Shown here piece after piece: positions 9,712 to 17,809 of a stretch of 64,000 nucleotides of DNA. Below the pieces are notes generated by a model. That model saw nothing but the letters and a program-made list of their open reading frames with translations, did not search any database and was not told the DNA's origin. Location of the stretch: the NCBI GenBank assembly GCA_030430205.1, contig JAUIGE010000012.1, forward strand, positions 62,001 through 126,000. The letters are read 5' to 3'. The stretch's first letter is position 1; each line of letters starts with the position of its first letter. A program made the translations under genes and the position numbers. The DNA is from Bacteroidia bacterium (GTDB lineage: Bacteria > Bacteroidota > Bacteroidia > J057).

Positions 9712-11982
9712 TTATTCCACCACCAGTCGATAGACCAACGACTTTTCAGAAGCATACACACGAAGCAAATAAACGCCCGATGGGAGTTTGGGCAGCGCAA
9801 GCTGAAAGCTGAATTCCGGTCGGGCGAATGCCTGCTGCAGGATGCGATGGCCCATCATGTCCCACAATTCGACCTTGTCGAAGGCTCTGTTTTCAGAAGT
9901 AATCCAAACGGATTCCCGGGCAGGATTGGGGAATATTTTCCAGCCTGCAGGCAGTTCATGCCCTATCCCGGCCCCTGGTGGATTCAGGGTGACACGGCCA
10001 GGGTTTAAGGCCAGCTTTAAGCCTTTTCCAATCGTTCGGAGCAAGGTATCGCTCATGATGGGAGGAAAAGTATCCAAACAACTGCCTGCGCTATTGTTGA
10101 TTTCGGTGCCGGAAGGCAGGCCTTTTTGGGGACTTATCCGGTAAAAGAAATGCAATTCTGCGTTTCGGGGAAGTTGAAATCCGTAATGATCCAGGATCAT
10201 ATTCCCCTTTCCGTACACATCCAGCCGGGCCGGATGACTGACCGGCCCAGGCCGAAAAGTCAGCGGATCTGTATTCGCTGAGAGGCTGTCAATATTGATC
10301 CAGCCTGTGGCTGCATTGGGGAGTCCGTTGAGAAAACGGACGCCCGTGCTAAGCTCGGTGCTGTCACCGATAAAATGCGGGGCATCCAGCCCGTAGGGCG
10401 TGGCGAAAGTGGCGCTGCTATCGCGCGTTTTTGTCAATTCAAGGCACAGCCTGTCGAAAGTCAGGAAGTCCGGGTCAGAAGCCTGAAAACCCGCCAAAAG
10501 GCTTTTGCGCGCAGGATTTCCACAAGCTTCCTGGTAGATTTTAAACCAGGAATGGGTAGGATGATCCTGCTCCTGCCGGACGATCAACTGCATGTGTTGG
10601 CCCTGGGCCTTTACTTTCAGCCGGAGGCTGTCAGCCTGCATCAGCTGCAGTTGGTCTGAATAAATCAGGCTGTCATCGGCGATGAGGTAATAGCTGCTTG
10701 CAGCTTTCATATCGCCCAGACCGGTATTGTGAATGACAAAAAAGACCTCCTTCTGACCCGGATCACAATAGGAGACGGCCGATAATTCGGCTCCGGACCA
10801 GGCTGTGTCTTTTTGTGTGCAAAAATTATCAGGGCTCATCCGAGCCTCCAGGCAGATGGCTTTTTCCGCCAAAAGCTGATCGCAGCTACTGGAATCCCAA
10901 AGTTGTATCAAGCCACTTTTCAAAGGTGGCAGGGTAGGCAATTGAAAGCGATAAAGCCCCGGCTCCGGGCTCGAAAAGGGCATACTGCCTTGCAGCAGTT
11001 TTATCTGGACTGGCATTTTTAGCTCTATCTGAGGGGAAGGGATAGGCAAAATACCTCTATTGGCGTATTGCAGGTAAAAGCTGCTGCTGTCACACAAACG
11101 ATGTTCTTTGGCAAAAATCCGCACCTCCGCCAGGGGGCAGGCGTCCAGTTGAACAGCAAAATTCAATCCGCCACGGTCCAGGGTGTTTTTTGCAAAAGCT
11201 TGCTGATGTGAAGCCGGGAAAACGCTATAGCCTGACTGGCCTTTCGGCGGATGAAGGCTGATTTGAAAATTTCCTGTATCCAAAAGCAGTTTGTACATAC
11301 CCAAACTGTCGGTCATTCCATAATAGGGTCCTGGCGTCGCTTTTACTATCCAGTGCGCAAGCGGGATATCCTGCTGATTAAAAACGGAATCCTTATTTTG
11401 ATCAAAAAATGCCCGCCCAAGGGCCCGCTTTAGATAGGTGGGATAGGTAGACAAAAATTTGTAGGGCCGTTCATCATTGACATCAAACAGGTAAAATTGC
11501 TGGGCTTTCATCAGATTTTGTTCGAAGGAAATGCCCGCTTCTGCCGTGGTATCCACCATGGTAAATTCCAGGTGGTACAGTGATGTCCATTTAGGCGGAA
11601 CTTCCGTATGTGCGCCGGGAAGGGGAGGGATGCCTGAAAAATTGCTTTCCCAGGTGATGCTGATCCGGTTGGAGGTATTGTCAACATAGTTGAGTGTGAC
11701 ATATTTGGGACCAATGAATGAGATTTCATTCAGCAAAAACAAATGTTTGGGCCGCTTAATCCGCCTTTTTGCTACGATAGAATCCCCAAATGCCTGCGAT
11801 GAATAATTCAGGTAAAGTTGGCCCCGGTTGTGAAACGTATAATTGCTGTCGCCCCGGGCATAGATATCAAATGCATATATATTTCCAGTTCGCACCTCAT
11901 TGCGGATCTGGAATGAAATCGTCGGTTGGGCAAACAAAGAAGAAAACGCCAGCAAGAGAAACAGAAAGGGGTAGCTTTTCAT
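9712..11982 (-). CDS. T9SS-sorted secreted protein with type A C-terminal domain
   Basis: The 756-residue protein begins with a signal peptide (MKSYPFLFLLLAFSSLFAQ) and ends in a T9SS type A sorting domain of about 80 residues (WKIFPNPARESVWI, VELWDMMGHRIL, LPSGVYLLRVYAS). The middle is a set of beta-rich modules including a SdrD-B/CNA-like segment (ARGRAFFDQNKDSVFNQQ then DSLGMYKLLLDTG), common in cell-surface proteins. No enzymatic motif was seen. It ends 13 nt from the convergent upstream gene's stop. Role inferred as a surface or extracellular structural protein. Confidence 0.85.
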   Translation of the reverse strand: MKSYPFLFLLLAFSSLFAQPTISFQIRNEVRTGNIYAFDIYARGDSNYTFHNRGQLYLNYSSQAFGDSIVAKRRIKRPKHLFLLNEISFIGPKYVTLNYVDNTSNRISITWESNFSGIPPLPGAHTEVPPKWTSLYHLEFTMVDTTAEAGISFEQNLMKAQQFYLFDVNDERPYKFLSTYPTYLKRALGRAFFDQNKDSVFNQQDIPLAHWIVKATPGPYYGMTDSLGMYKLLLDTGNFQISLHPPKGQSGYSVFPASHQQAFAKNTLDRGGLNFAVQLDACPLAEVRIFAKEHRLCDSSSFYLQYANRGILPIPSPQIELKMPVQIKLLQGSMPFSSPEPGLYRFQLPTLPPLKSGLIQLWDSSSCDQLLAEKAICLEARMSPDNFCTQKDTAWSGAELSAVSYCDPGQKEVFFVIHNTGLGDMKAASSYYLIADDSLIYSDQLQLMQADSLRLKVKAQGQHMQLIVRQEQDHPTHSWFKIYQEACGNPARKSLLAGFQASDPDFLTFDRLCLELTKTRDSSATFATPYGLDAPHFIGDSTELSTGVRFLNGLPNAATGWINIDSLSANTDPLTFRPGPVSHPARLDVYGKGNMILDHYGFQLPRNAELHFFYRISPQKGLPSGTEINNSAGSCLDTFPPIMSDTLLRTIGKGLKLALNPGRVTLNPPGAGIGHELPAGWKIFPNPARESVWITSENRAFDKVELWDMMGHRILQQAFARPEFSFQLALPKLPSGVYLLRVYASEKSLVYRLVVE

Positions 11983-12103
11983 TTGATTAGCAAATTAGCA
12001 GATTAGTAGATTCGCAGATGGAAAAACCTTTAAAAATAAGCAAAAATCTTTTGCATAATCATACCATCTGCTAATCCTCAAATCTGCTAATCTGCTAATC
12101 AAT
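11981..12103. repeat. Long imperfect inverted repeat built of ATTAGCAGA units
   Basis: Two arms of about 40 nt (11,981-12,021 and 12,064-12,103) are inverted copies of each other, each a run of short ATTAGCAGATT-like units. The 42-nt spacer is A/T-rich. The dyad separates the start of the T9SS gene (11,982) from the stop of the gamma-glutamyltransferase gene, so it would form a hairpin in the GGT transcript 3' end or in the leader of the T9SS gene. It may act as a terminator or be a dispersed intergenic repeat. Confidence 0.75.
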
Positions 12104-13793
12104 ACCCTGCCGCCTGCCCATCCTTCCGCGATTCGGAAGCGCCATAGAAGACCTTTTGAACTGGATCATACATGATCGCCTGGTAGCCGCCATACCCGCC
12201 GACAGAAAATTGAATGCGATGCCCTTTCTGGCGGAGTTCGCGTAGGGTTTCAGCGGAAAAGCCGCTTTCCAGGTACAGGATTCCTCCGTCTTCCATCACC
12301 TCATCGGTGGGCTGTGAGGAGCCTTCATGGCGCATGCGCGCCGCATCTCCTGCTTCCTGCAGGTTCATGCCGAAGTCAATCATATTGACGATGATCTGCA
12401 CATGGCCCTGCGGCTGCATGGCGCCGCCCATCACGCCAAAGCCCATAAAGGGCTGTCCGTCTTTGGTGACAAAAGCGGGGATGATGGTGTGGAAAGGCCT
12501 TTTTCCCGGCTCATATTGATTGAAATGCCCTTTTTCCATGCTAAACAATTCGCCTCTGTCCTGCAGGATAAAGCCCAAATCTTTGGGGATCACACCCGAG
12601 CCCATGCCCCGGTAATTGCTTTGGATCAGGGAAATCATATTTCCCTCCCCATCAGCTACCGTCAGGTAGATGGTATCACCCTCTTCCAACTCCCCGGCGG
12701 GATAACTTCTGCCAGCGCGCCTCGCGCTGATAAGCTTGCGTCTTTCATCCGCATAGGCTTTGGAGATCAGCCAGTCTACCGGCAGGGCATTGAATGCCGG
12801 GTCGGCATAGTACTTCGCCCGATCTTCAAAGGCCAGTTTCTTGGCCTCGGTTAGTGTGTGCAGATATGCTGCACTGCCAAATCCCATGCTCCGGAGGTCA
12901 TAGCCCTCCAGGATGTTGAGCATTTGCAGGGCAGCGATGCCCTGCCCGTTGGGAGGCAACTCCCAGACGTCATAGCCTCTGTAATTGGTGGAGACAGGCT
13001 CCACCCACTCGGAGCGATGCCGCGAAAGGTCTTTTACGTCCAGGAAACCGCCCTGTTCCTGTACTGTTTTTGCGATGGTATAGGCGATATCGCCTTCGTA
13101 GAAGACATTTCGCCCTTCCTTCGCGATGCGCGAGAGGGTATTGGCGAGGCGGGGATTTTTGAAAATCTCTCCTTTTACGGGCGCATGCCCATTGGGCATA
13201 TAGGTTTCTGTGAAACCGGGGTATTGATGGAGGAAGGTCGCGGAGCGACCCCAGTAGTAGGCGATCAATTCTGTGAGGGGAAATCCCTCATTTGCATAGC
13301 CAATGGCTGGCGCCAGGATCTCTTCCATGCTCAATTTTCCAAATTTGCCATGGAGTGTAAACCAGCCATCAACACAGCCTGGCACAGATATGGGCAGCGG
13401 TCCCAAAGAGGGGATTTTATCCCTTCCCTGATCCTTCAGCATCTTTTGCAATTGTTCAAAACTAAGACTTTGCGGCGAGCGGCCACTGCCATTCAGACCA
13501 TAGAGTTTTTGCTCTTCTGCACTCCATACAATAGCGAAAATATCGCCTCCGATACCGTTGCCGGTGGGTTCTACCAACCCCAGCACCGCATTGGCGGCGA
13601 TGGCGGCGTCTATGGCGGAACCGCCTTTCTTCAGGATGTCCAGGGCGACTTGTGTCGCCAGAGGCTGACTCGTAGCCGCCATGCCGTGCTGGGCGATGAC
13701 CTCTGATCGCGTAGCGAAAGCTTTGCCGGTCAGGCGGTCTTGTGCCGAAAGCAGGCAGGGGAGGAGTGCCAGGAGGAAAAATATATTTTTCAT
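12099..13793 (-). CDS. ggt: Gamma-glutamyltransferase (gamma-glutamyltranspeptidase), periplasmic
   Basis: The start chosen gives a clean signal peptide (MKNIFFLLALLPCLLSAQ); an in-frame ATG 57 nt upstream would place a polar stretch before it. The protein shows the Ntn-hydrolase features of the family: GGSAIDAAIAANAVLGLVEP near the N-terminus, GGDIFAIVW, and the autoprocessing site DTIYLTVAD, whose Thr (about residue 374) would become the N-terminal nucleophile of the small subunit. SNYRGMGSGV and GFGVMGGAMQPQGH follow. Known reaction: transfer or hydrolysis of the gamma-glutamyl group of glutathione and related compounds. Length (564 aa) is normal. It ends close to a long inverted repeat. 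Confidence 0.93.
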   Translation of the reverse strand: MKNIFFLLALLPCLLSAQDRLTGKAFATRSEVIAQHGMAATSQPLATQVALDILKKGGSAIDAAIAANAVLGLVEPTGNGIGGDIFAIVWSAEEQKLYGLNGSGRSPQSLSFEQLQKMLKDQGRDKIPSLGPLPISVPGCVDGWFTLHGKFGKLSMEEILAPAIGYANEGFPLTELIAYYWGRSATFLHQYPGFTETYMPNGHAPVKGEIFKNPRLANTLSRIAKEGRNVFYEGDIAYTIAKTVQEQGGFLDVKDLSRHRSEWVEPVSTNYRGYDVWELPPNGQGIAALQMLNILEGYDLRSMGFGSAAYLHTLTEAKKLAFEDRAKYYADPAFNALPVDWLISKAYADERRKLISARRAGRSYPAGELEEGDTIYLTVADGEGNMISLIQSNYRGMGSGVIPKDLGFILQDRGELFSMEKGHFNQYEPGKRPFHTIIPAFVTKDGQPFMGFGVMGGAMQPQGHVQIIVNMIDFGMNLQEAGDAARMRHEGSSQPTDEVMEDGGILYLESGFSAETLRELRQKGHRIQFSVGGYGGYQAIMYDPVQKVFYGASESRKDGQAAGY

Positions 13794-13850
13794 ATTGAGT
13801 GGATTTGCTTCATGGCAATTTAGGAAATTCCAGAAGCTATTCCACTCCAT

Positions 13851-14768
13851 CTATTTCCCTATAATCAAAGTATCCACATGTAGCGCCATACCTGTAAAGA
13901 TCCCCGTTCCGCCAATGATATTGTCCAATATCCGCGTGGGCTGGGCAAAGGGGTTGAAATTGGCCTGAATGGCGCCGTCTGAACTCTCCAGGTAGTCGTA
14001 ATATTCCTTGGGAATATGGTAGAGATAGGAAATAAGGGTGTCACCTTCTTCAAACTCAAAGCCTGTTCCGAGGATAAACTGCTCGCCATCTGATGCTTCA
14101 TCATCAAAAATAAAGGCCTGATCCACATCGCTGAGCCAGATGGAATCCTGGCTTCCTGTGATTCGGAAAGGCTTTCTGACTTTCAAAACCCTTCTGTAAT
14201 AATTGCGCTGGCCCGCCGGGTCGGTGAAGTAGGACAGGACAAAGGCTTTGCCTTTGGCGTCAAAATCGTAGGTCATGCTGTCGTGGCGAATGGTCTCTAC
14301 CAGACGGGTGGTAGCAGATGCCTGCCTGCCGCCTTTTTCATCAATGATGGTCAGCTCAAACTGCTGGGACAGGTTATCCGGACTAAACCTTAGACCAAGG
14401 TATACTTCATTTACACCCGGCAGGAATAGCCTGATCGTATCGGTTGTGATGCCTGGAATCACAAATCCCTCTGCGAGGTTCACCGGTATCAGGGTATCTA
14501 TTTCATTGCCGTATTTGATGATGACGGTGGCATCGTTGATGACTGGGAGGTCAAATTCCTCAAAGTATCCGACCGTTTCCGTAAGGGAAAGAAAGTAAAG
14601 CGGTAAACCGGGAAGCAGATAGCCTTCCACATTGAGTTCGCGCTCATAGTCAGGGAGCTTCAGGTCTATTTCTTTGCTGAGATTTGAGCAGGCAGCAAAA
14701 AGGGAAATCACAGCGATGAATAGGATCGGGCGAAATAGGGGGGAGGAAAAAGAGAATGTATTTTTCAT
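13851..14768 (-). CDS. DUF4249 outer-membrane lipoprotein
   Basis: A lipoprotein signal (hydrophobic PILFIAVISLFAAC, with Cys27 as lipobox cysteine) precedes a 280-residue beta-rich domain typical of DUF4249 (KLPDYERELNVEGYLLPG near residue 37, followed by DATVIIKYG). Proteins of this family are nearly always encoded next to a TonB-dependent receptor, as here, where the receptor gene lies 38 nt upstream on the same strand. By analogy with SusD-like partners it may help capture the ligand, but the substrate is not known. Confidence 0.85.
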   Translation of the reverse strand: MKNTFSFSSPLFRPILFIAVISLFAACSNLSKEIDLKLPDYERELNVEGYLLPGLPLYFLSLTETVGYFEEFDLPVINDATVIIKYGNEIDTLIPVNLAEGFVIPGITTDTIRLFLPGVNEVYLGLRFSPDNLSQQFELTIIDEKGGRQASATTRLVETIRHDSMTYDFDAKGKAFVLSYFTDPAGQRNYYRRVLKVRKPFRITGSQDSIWLSDVDQAFIFDDEASDGEQFILGTGFEFEEGDTLISYLYHIPKEYYDYLESSDGAIQANFNPFAQPTRILDNIIGGTGIFTGMALHVDTLIIGK

Positions 14769-14806
14769 GGTTCAAATAGCAATTTGAAATGATGTCAGGA
14801 GATGGA

Positions 14807-17182
14807 TTAAAACTTGAAGTTAAAAGTGATAGAAGGGAGAATCGGGAAGAGGGTCACCTGATTGGCCGCTATGCGGTTGTCTTCCTGCTCGAAGAAGATG
14901 AAAAAGGCATTCCTGCGGTTATAAGCGTTGTACACACTTAATGTCAAATCTGCTTCTCCCCATTTGGGAAACATGGTATAGACCAATCCCAGATCCATGC
15001 GGTTGTAGGCGGGCATGCGAAACCCATTTCGCTCGGTGTAAAAAGGCACCACCCGGGGATCTACCCCAAAAACATCAAAATTGATGGCTCCCGGTGTGGG
15101 ATTGAGCGTCGTGACATAATCCGAAATAAAGCCCCTTCCCACGGGCAGGGAGGTCGCATTGCCGGTACCATAAATCCAGGTACCCGTCAAAGACCATTTT
15201 TTTGCCAATTCATATATCATTACTACCGAGATGTCATGCCTGCGGTCATAGCGGGGGTGAAAAGGTTGGCCATCGTTGATCATATCCAATATGCCCGGCT
15301 CGGGGCCCATGAGGCTGCCGTCAAATTTGCGCCATGCCCAGGAAAGGGTATAGCCTATCCAGCCTGTCAGTTTGCCTTGTTTTTTCTGTAAATAAAGCTC
15401 TGTGCCATAGGTCCAGCCCTTTCCAAAAAGAAATTCTCCTGTCAGGTTTTCATTTACAAAAAGGTTTGCATTGTCCCGGAAATCTACCTGATTGCCCAGC
15501 CATTTATAATAATACTCATTGCTAAGCAGGTATTTATCTCCTAATAAAATACTGATTCCTGTGGCCACCTGGGTGGCATTTTGGGGCTTGACCACATTGT
15601 TGGAGGGAAACCAGAGGTCCGTCGGCAAGGATGCGCCAGAATTGGATACCAGGTGAATGTATTGGTTCATACGGGCGAAACTGCCCTTGATGGATACTTT
15701 TTCGCTGATGCTGTACTTGGCCGAAGCGCGAGGCTCAATGCCCTTATAAAAGGCGCCATCGGCATTGAGGAAGCCTGTCAGGCGCAGGCCTGCATTCACG
15801 GTCAGCCGCTTGCTGGCGATGTAGTCGTCGGAGATGTAGATCCCGCCCTCCTGGGCAAAAAGGTCGGTGCCCGACTTGAAATTGAAGCTGCTGTCGGAAG
15901 AATTGACTTCCGCCCGGCCAATGGTAAATCTGTGGTAGGTCCAGGCCGCGCCAAAACGGATGGTATGCTTGTTATTGGGCGTAAAATAAAAATCCGTTTT
16001 GAGGTTGACATCGCGAATCTGCGATCCTAATTTGAACTCAAAGAGGTCCGCAAAGCTGTTGTTGATTTCATATTTGTAATCTGAAAAAGTAGCAGTGGTA
16101 TTCAAAAACAATTTGGGATTGAAGAGGTGATTCCAACGGGCTGTCGTGGTGATATTTCCCCAATCAAAATTGAAATTGAAATTGTCGCTATTGAAGCCAA
16201 AAAGGTCTCTGCCAAAATAGCCACTGAGGTAAACGCGGTCGTTTTCCCCCAATTGATAATTGGCCTTCGCATTCAAATCATAAAAATAATAATCCGGAAT
16301 CGGGTTAAAATCGGGCTTATCCGCCTGTATGCGGTTGATCTGACGTGTGATCACGTCAAAATAGGTTCTGCGACCCGCCACGATAAAAGAGCCTTTTCCC
16401 TTATTAATGGGAGCCTCCAGCGTCAGGCGCGAAGAAATAGTTCCTATTCCCCCCGATCCTGCAAAGCGCTGCTTGTTTCCTTCCTTCAGGCGAATATCCA
16501 CCACGGAAGAGAGCCTTCCTCCAAACTGAGCCGGAAAACCGCCTTTATAGAGCGTGACGTCCTTCACCGCATCGGAATTAAAGGTAGAGAACAAACCGAA
16601 TAAATGGCTGGCATTGTAGACGGTAGCCTCGTCGAGCACGATCAGGTTCTGATCAGGCCCTCCACCGCGCACATAGAGGCCCGTGGTGCCTTCGCCACCC
16701 GACTGCACCCCCGGCTTCAACTGAAGCGTCTTGATGATGTCCACCTCTCCAAAGAGAGCTGGAATCACCTTTGCCTCCTTAATGTCAACCGTGTTGACAC
16801 TCATCTGGGTGGAGTTCATTTCCTCCTTGAAGGTTTTATTCGCAGTGATCACCACGTCCTCCAGGGTGGTATTGGCGTCCGACATGGAAACATCCAGTTT
16901 CACATCTTCCTTCAAGGATACCTTGAATACCCGTGGGCTAAAGCCAGAATAGGCAAAGGTGATCTCCACGGAATCCGTGCTGCGGATCCCCAAAGAATAA
17001 TAGCCGTATTCATTGGTCAGCGTACCTACTTTGTACTCAACAGAGTAGACAGAAGCCCCGATCAGGGTCTCGCCATTGTCGGCGTCGCGCACATATCCTG
17101 AGATGCTGGTGGGCTTTTGGGCGAAGGATAGGAGGGTGGAAGAAAGGAAGAGAAATAAAAGGAAGGTAAAGCGTGAATTCAT
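14807..17182 (-). CDS. TonB-dependent outer-membrane receptor with carboxypeptidase-regulatory-like N-terminus
   Basis: The 791-residue protein starts with a signal peptide (cleavage after LSFAQ) and a CarboxypepD_reg-like domain (residues 25-105: ISGYVRDADNGETLIGASVY). The plug domain follows, with DIIKTLQLKPGVQSGGEG and GGGPDQNLIVLDEATVYN, and then a beta-barrel ending in an aromatic residue (ITFNFKF). Such receptors import bulky nutrients using TonB energy. It heads an operon with the DUF4249 lipoprotein. The ligand cannot be read from the sequence. Confidence 0.93.
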   Translation of the reverse strand: MNSRFTFLLFLFLSSTLLSFAQKPTSISGYVRDADNGETLIGASVYSVEYKVGTLTNEYGYYSLGIRSTDSVEITFAYSGFSPRVFKVSLKEDVKLDVSMSDANTTLEDVVITANKTFKEEMNSTQMSVNTVDIKEAKVIPALFGEVDIIKTLQLKPGVQSGGEGTTGLYVRGGGPDQNLIVLDEATVYNASHLFGLFSTFNSDAVKDVTLYKGGFPAQFGGRLSSVVDIRLKEGNKQRFAGSGGIGTISSRLTLEAPINKGKGSFIVAGRRTYFDVITRQINRIQADKPDFNPIPDYYFYDLNAKANYQLGENDRVYLSGYFGRDLFGFNSDNFNFNFDWGNITTTARWNHLFNPKLFLNTTATFSDYKYEINNSFADLFEFKLGSQIRDVNLKTDFYFTPNNKHTIRFGAAWTYHRFTIGRAEVNSSDSSFNFKSGTDLFAQEGGIYISDDYIASKRLTVNAGLRLTGFLNADGAFYKGIEPRASAKYSISEKVSIKGSFARMNQYIHLVSNSGASLPTDLWFPSNNVVKPQNATQVATGISILLGDKYLLSNEYYYKWLGNQVDFRDNANLFVNENLTGEFLFGKGWTYGTELYLQKKQGKLTGWIGYTLSWAWRKFDGSLMGPEPGILDMINDGQPFHPRYDRRHDISVVMIYELAKKWSLTGTWIYGTGNATSLPVGRGFISDYVTTLNPTPGAINFDVFGVDPRVVPFYTERNGFRMPAYNRMDLGLVYTMFPKWGEADLTLSVYNAYNRRNAFFIFFEQEDNRIAANQVTLFPILPSITFNFKF

Positions 17183-17461
17183 GGTTTTGAATTAAAGATA
17201 TGATGTTAAAGTCGGTTGATAGATTGACAATAGTATGAAAGTCTTAAACGAACTGACAAAGAAAGCGTTGGTTCACAAATTTGCGCGAATTAACGGAAAT
17301 TTTCTGGTAAGTATCTAAGAGAATAAATCTAACAGTGTTATTCCCTGGAATTAAGGCTTCTTCGAATTTAAAAATGATTTTTTGCGGGGAATCCAAGTTA
17401 AGTGCACCGTAGAGAGTAGGGGAGAGGAGGCAGATTTTTCCTCGCAAAAAATTCCCATTTA
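17183..17461. other. Intergenic region between receptor operon and tRNA genes
   Basis: This stretch presumably carries the leftward promoter and leader of the TonB receptor operon. No clean TAnnTTTG element was found on the minus strand. A short open frame (67 codons, minus strand) lacks any recognisable feature and is not called. Confidence 0.4.
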
Positions 17462-17495
17462 TTTGGTTAATAACAGGATAAAACGCTTATATTTG
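17462..17495 (+). promoter_or_regulatory. Bacteroidota-type promoter for the tRNA genes
   Basis: A TTTG at 17,462-17,465 and an exact TAnnTTTG (TATATTTG) at 17,488-17,495 are separated by 22 nt, matching the -33/-7 promoter of the primary sigma factor in this phylum. The expected start is a few bases before the first tRNA at 17,506. It would transcribe both the interrupted host tRNA and the tRNA inside the prophage. Confidence 0.75.
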
Positions 17496-17505
17496 CGGTC
17501 CTATT

Positions 17506-17579
17506 GGGCCTATAGCTCAGTTGGTTAGAGCAACTGACTCATAATCAGTAGGTCCCTGGTTCGAGCCCGGGTGGCTCGA
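17506..17579 (+). tRNA. tRNA, CAT anticodon (probable tRNA-Ile2), acceptor stem damaged by prophage insertion
   Basis: D arm, anticodon arm (loop CTCATAA) and T arm (CCTGG/CCGGG with loop TTCGAGC) are all well formed. The acceptor stem is not: 5' GGGCCTA faces 3' TGGCTCG, giving mismatches at 1-72 (G-G) and 4-69 (C-C) plus wobbles. If the sequence following the same CCGGGTGG core at the right prophage end is used instead (TGGGCCC), the stem pairs completely. CAT could mean Met or Ile2; C4-G69 and C5-G68 in the restored form are the pairs known to be needed by the lysidine synthetase TilS in E. coli, which favours Ile2. In its present form the tRNA may be poorly functional. Confidence 0.8.
17567..17574. 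other. attL core (CCGGGTGG)
   Basis: The 8-bp sequence CCGGGTGG lies at the T-stem/acceptor junction of the first tRNA and recurs at 60,396-60,403. Left of it is the host tRNA body; right of it the sequence no longer fits the tRNA acceptor stem. Confidence 0.7.
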
Positions 17580-17596
17580 AGTACACAGAGTAAAAA

Positions 17597-17670
17597 GGCC
17601 CCGTAACTCAGTTGGTTAGAGTGCCTGACTCATAATCAGAGAGTCGCAGGTTCGAGTCCTGCCGGGGCCA
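17597..17670 (+). tRNA. tRNA, CAT anticodon (probable tRNA-Ile2), inside the prophage
   Basis: A complete cloverleaf: acceptor GGCCCCG/CGGGGCC pairs perfectly, D stem ACTC/GAGT, anticodon loop CTCATAA, T arm GCAGG-TTCGAGT-CCTGC, discriminator A. The acceptor GGCCCC and pairs C4-G69 and C5-G68 resemble E. coli tRNA-Ile2, which suggests lysidine modification and AUA decoding. It starts only 17 nt after the damaged tRNA and 22 nt inside attL, and shares its promoter. No CCA is encoded. It is best read as a phage-carried replacement for the tRNA the phage interrupts; an originally tandem host tRNA is less likely because the right-end joint matches the first tRNA better. Confidence 0.9.
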
Positions 17671-17685
17671 CAAGAAGCTGAAAGA

Positions 17686-17724
17686 CAGGAAGTTGCAAAA
17701 GATTTAACCAATCACAACTTCCTG
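17686..17724 (+). terminator. Hairpin after the tRNA pair
   Basis: CAGGAAGTTG (17,686-17,695) and CAACTTCCTG (17,715-17,724) form a perfect 10-bp stem with a 19-nt loop, followed by a weak T-run (ACTTTTGGG). It may end the tRNA transcript or serve as an integrase arm site in attL. Confidence 0.45.
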
Positions 17725-17809
17725 ACTTTTGGGCTTGATAAGCGAAACCGTCTGTTTTTCTTCCTGGGATTGATCTTCTTGGTTTACTACACAAAAGCTA
17801 CACACAAGA

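Noticed and set aside
12858-13706. 282-codon open frame opposite the gamma-glutamyltransferase gene
   Set aside because: It is an antisense shadow of a well-supported enzyme gene in a GC-richer stretch and has no family features.
17244-17447. 67-codon frame left of the tRNAs
   Set aside because: No motif, no conserved context, and it lies where the receptor operon promoter and leader are expected.
17597-17670. Second tRNA as the integration target
   Set aside because: Its acceptor stem is intact and the right-end sequence TGGGCCC pairs with the first tRNA's GGGCCTA, not with GGCCCCG.
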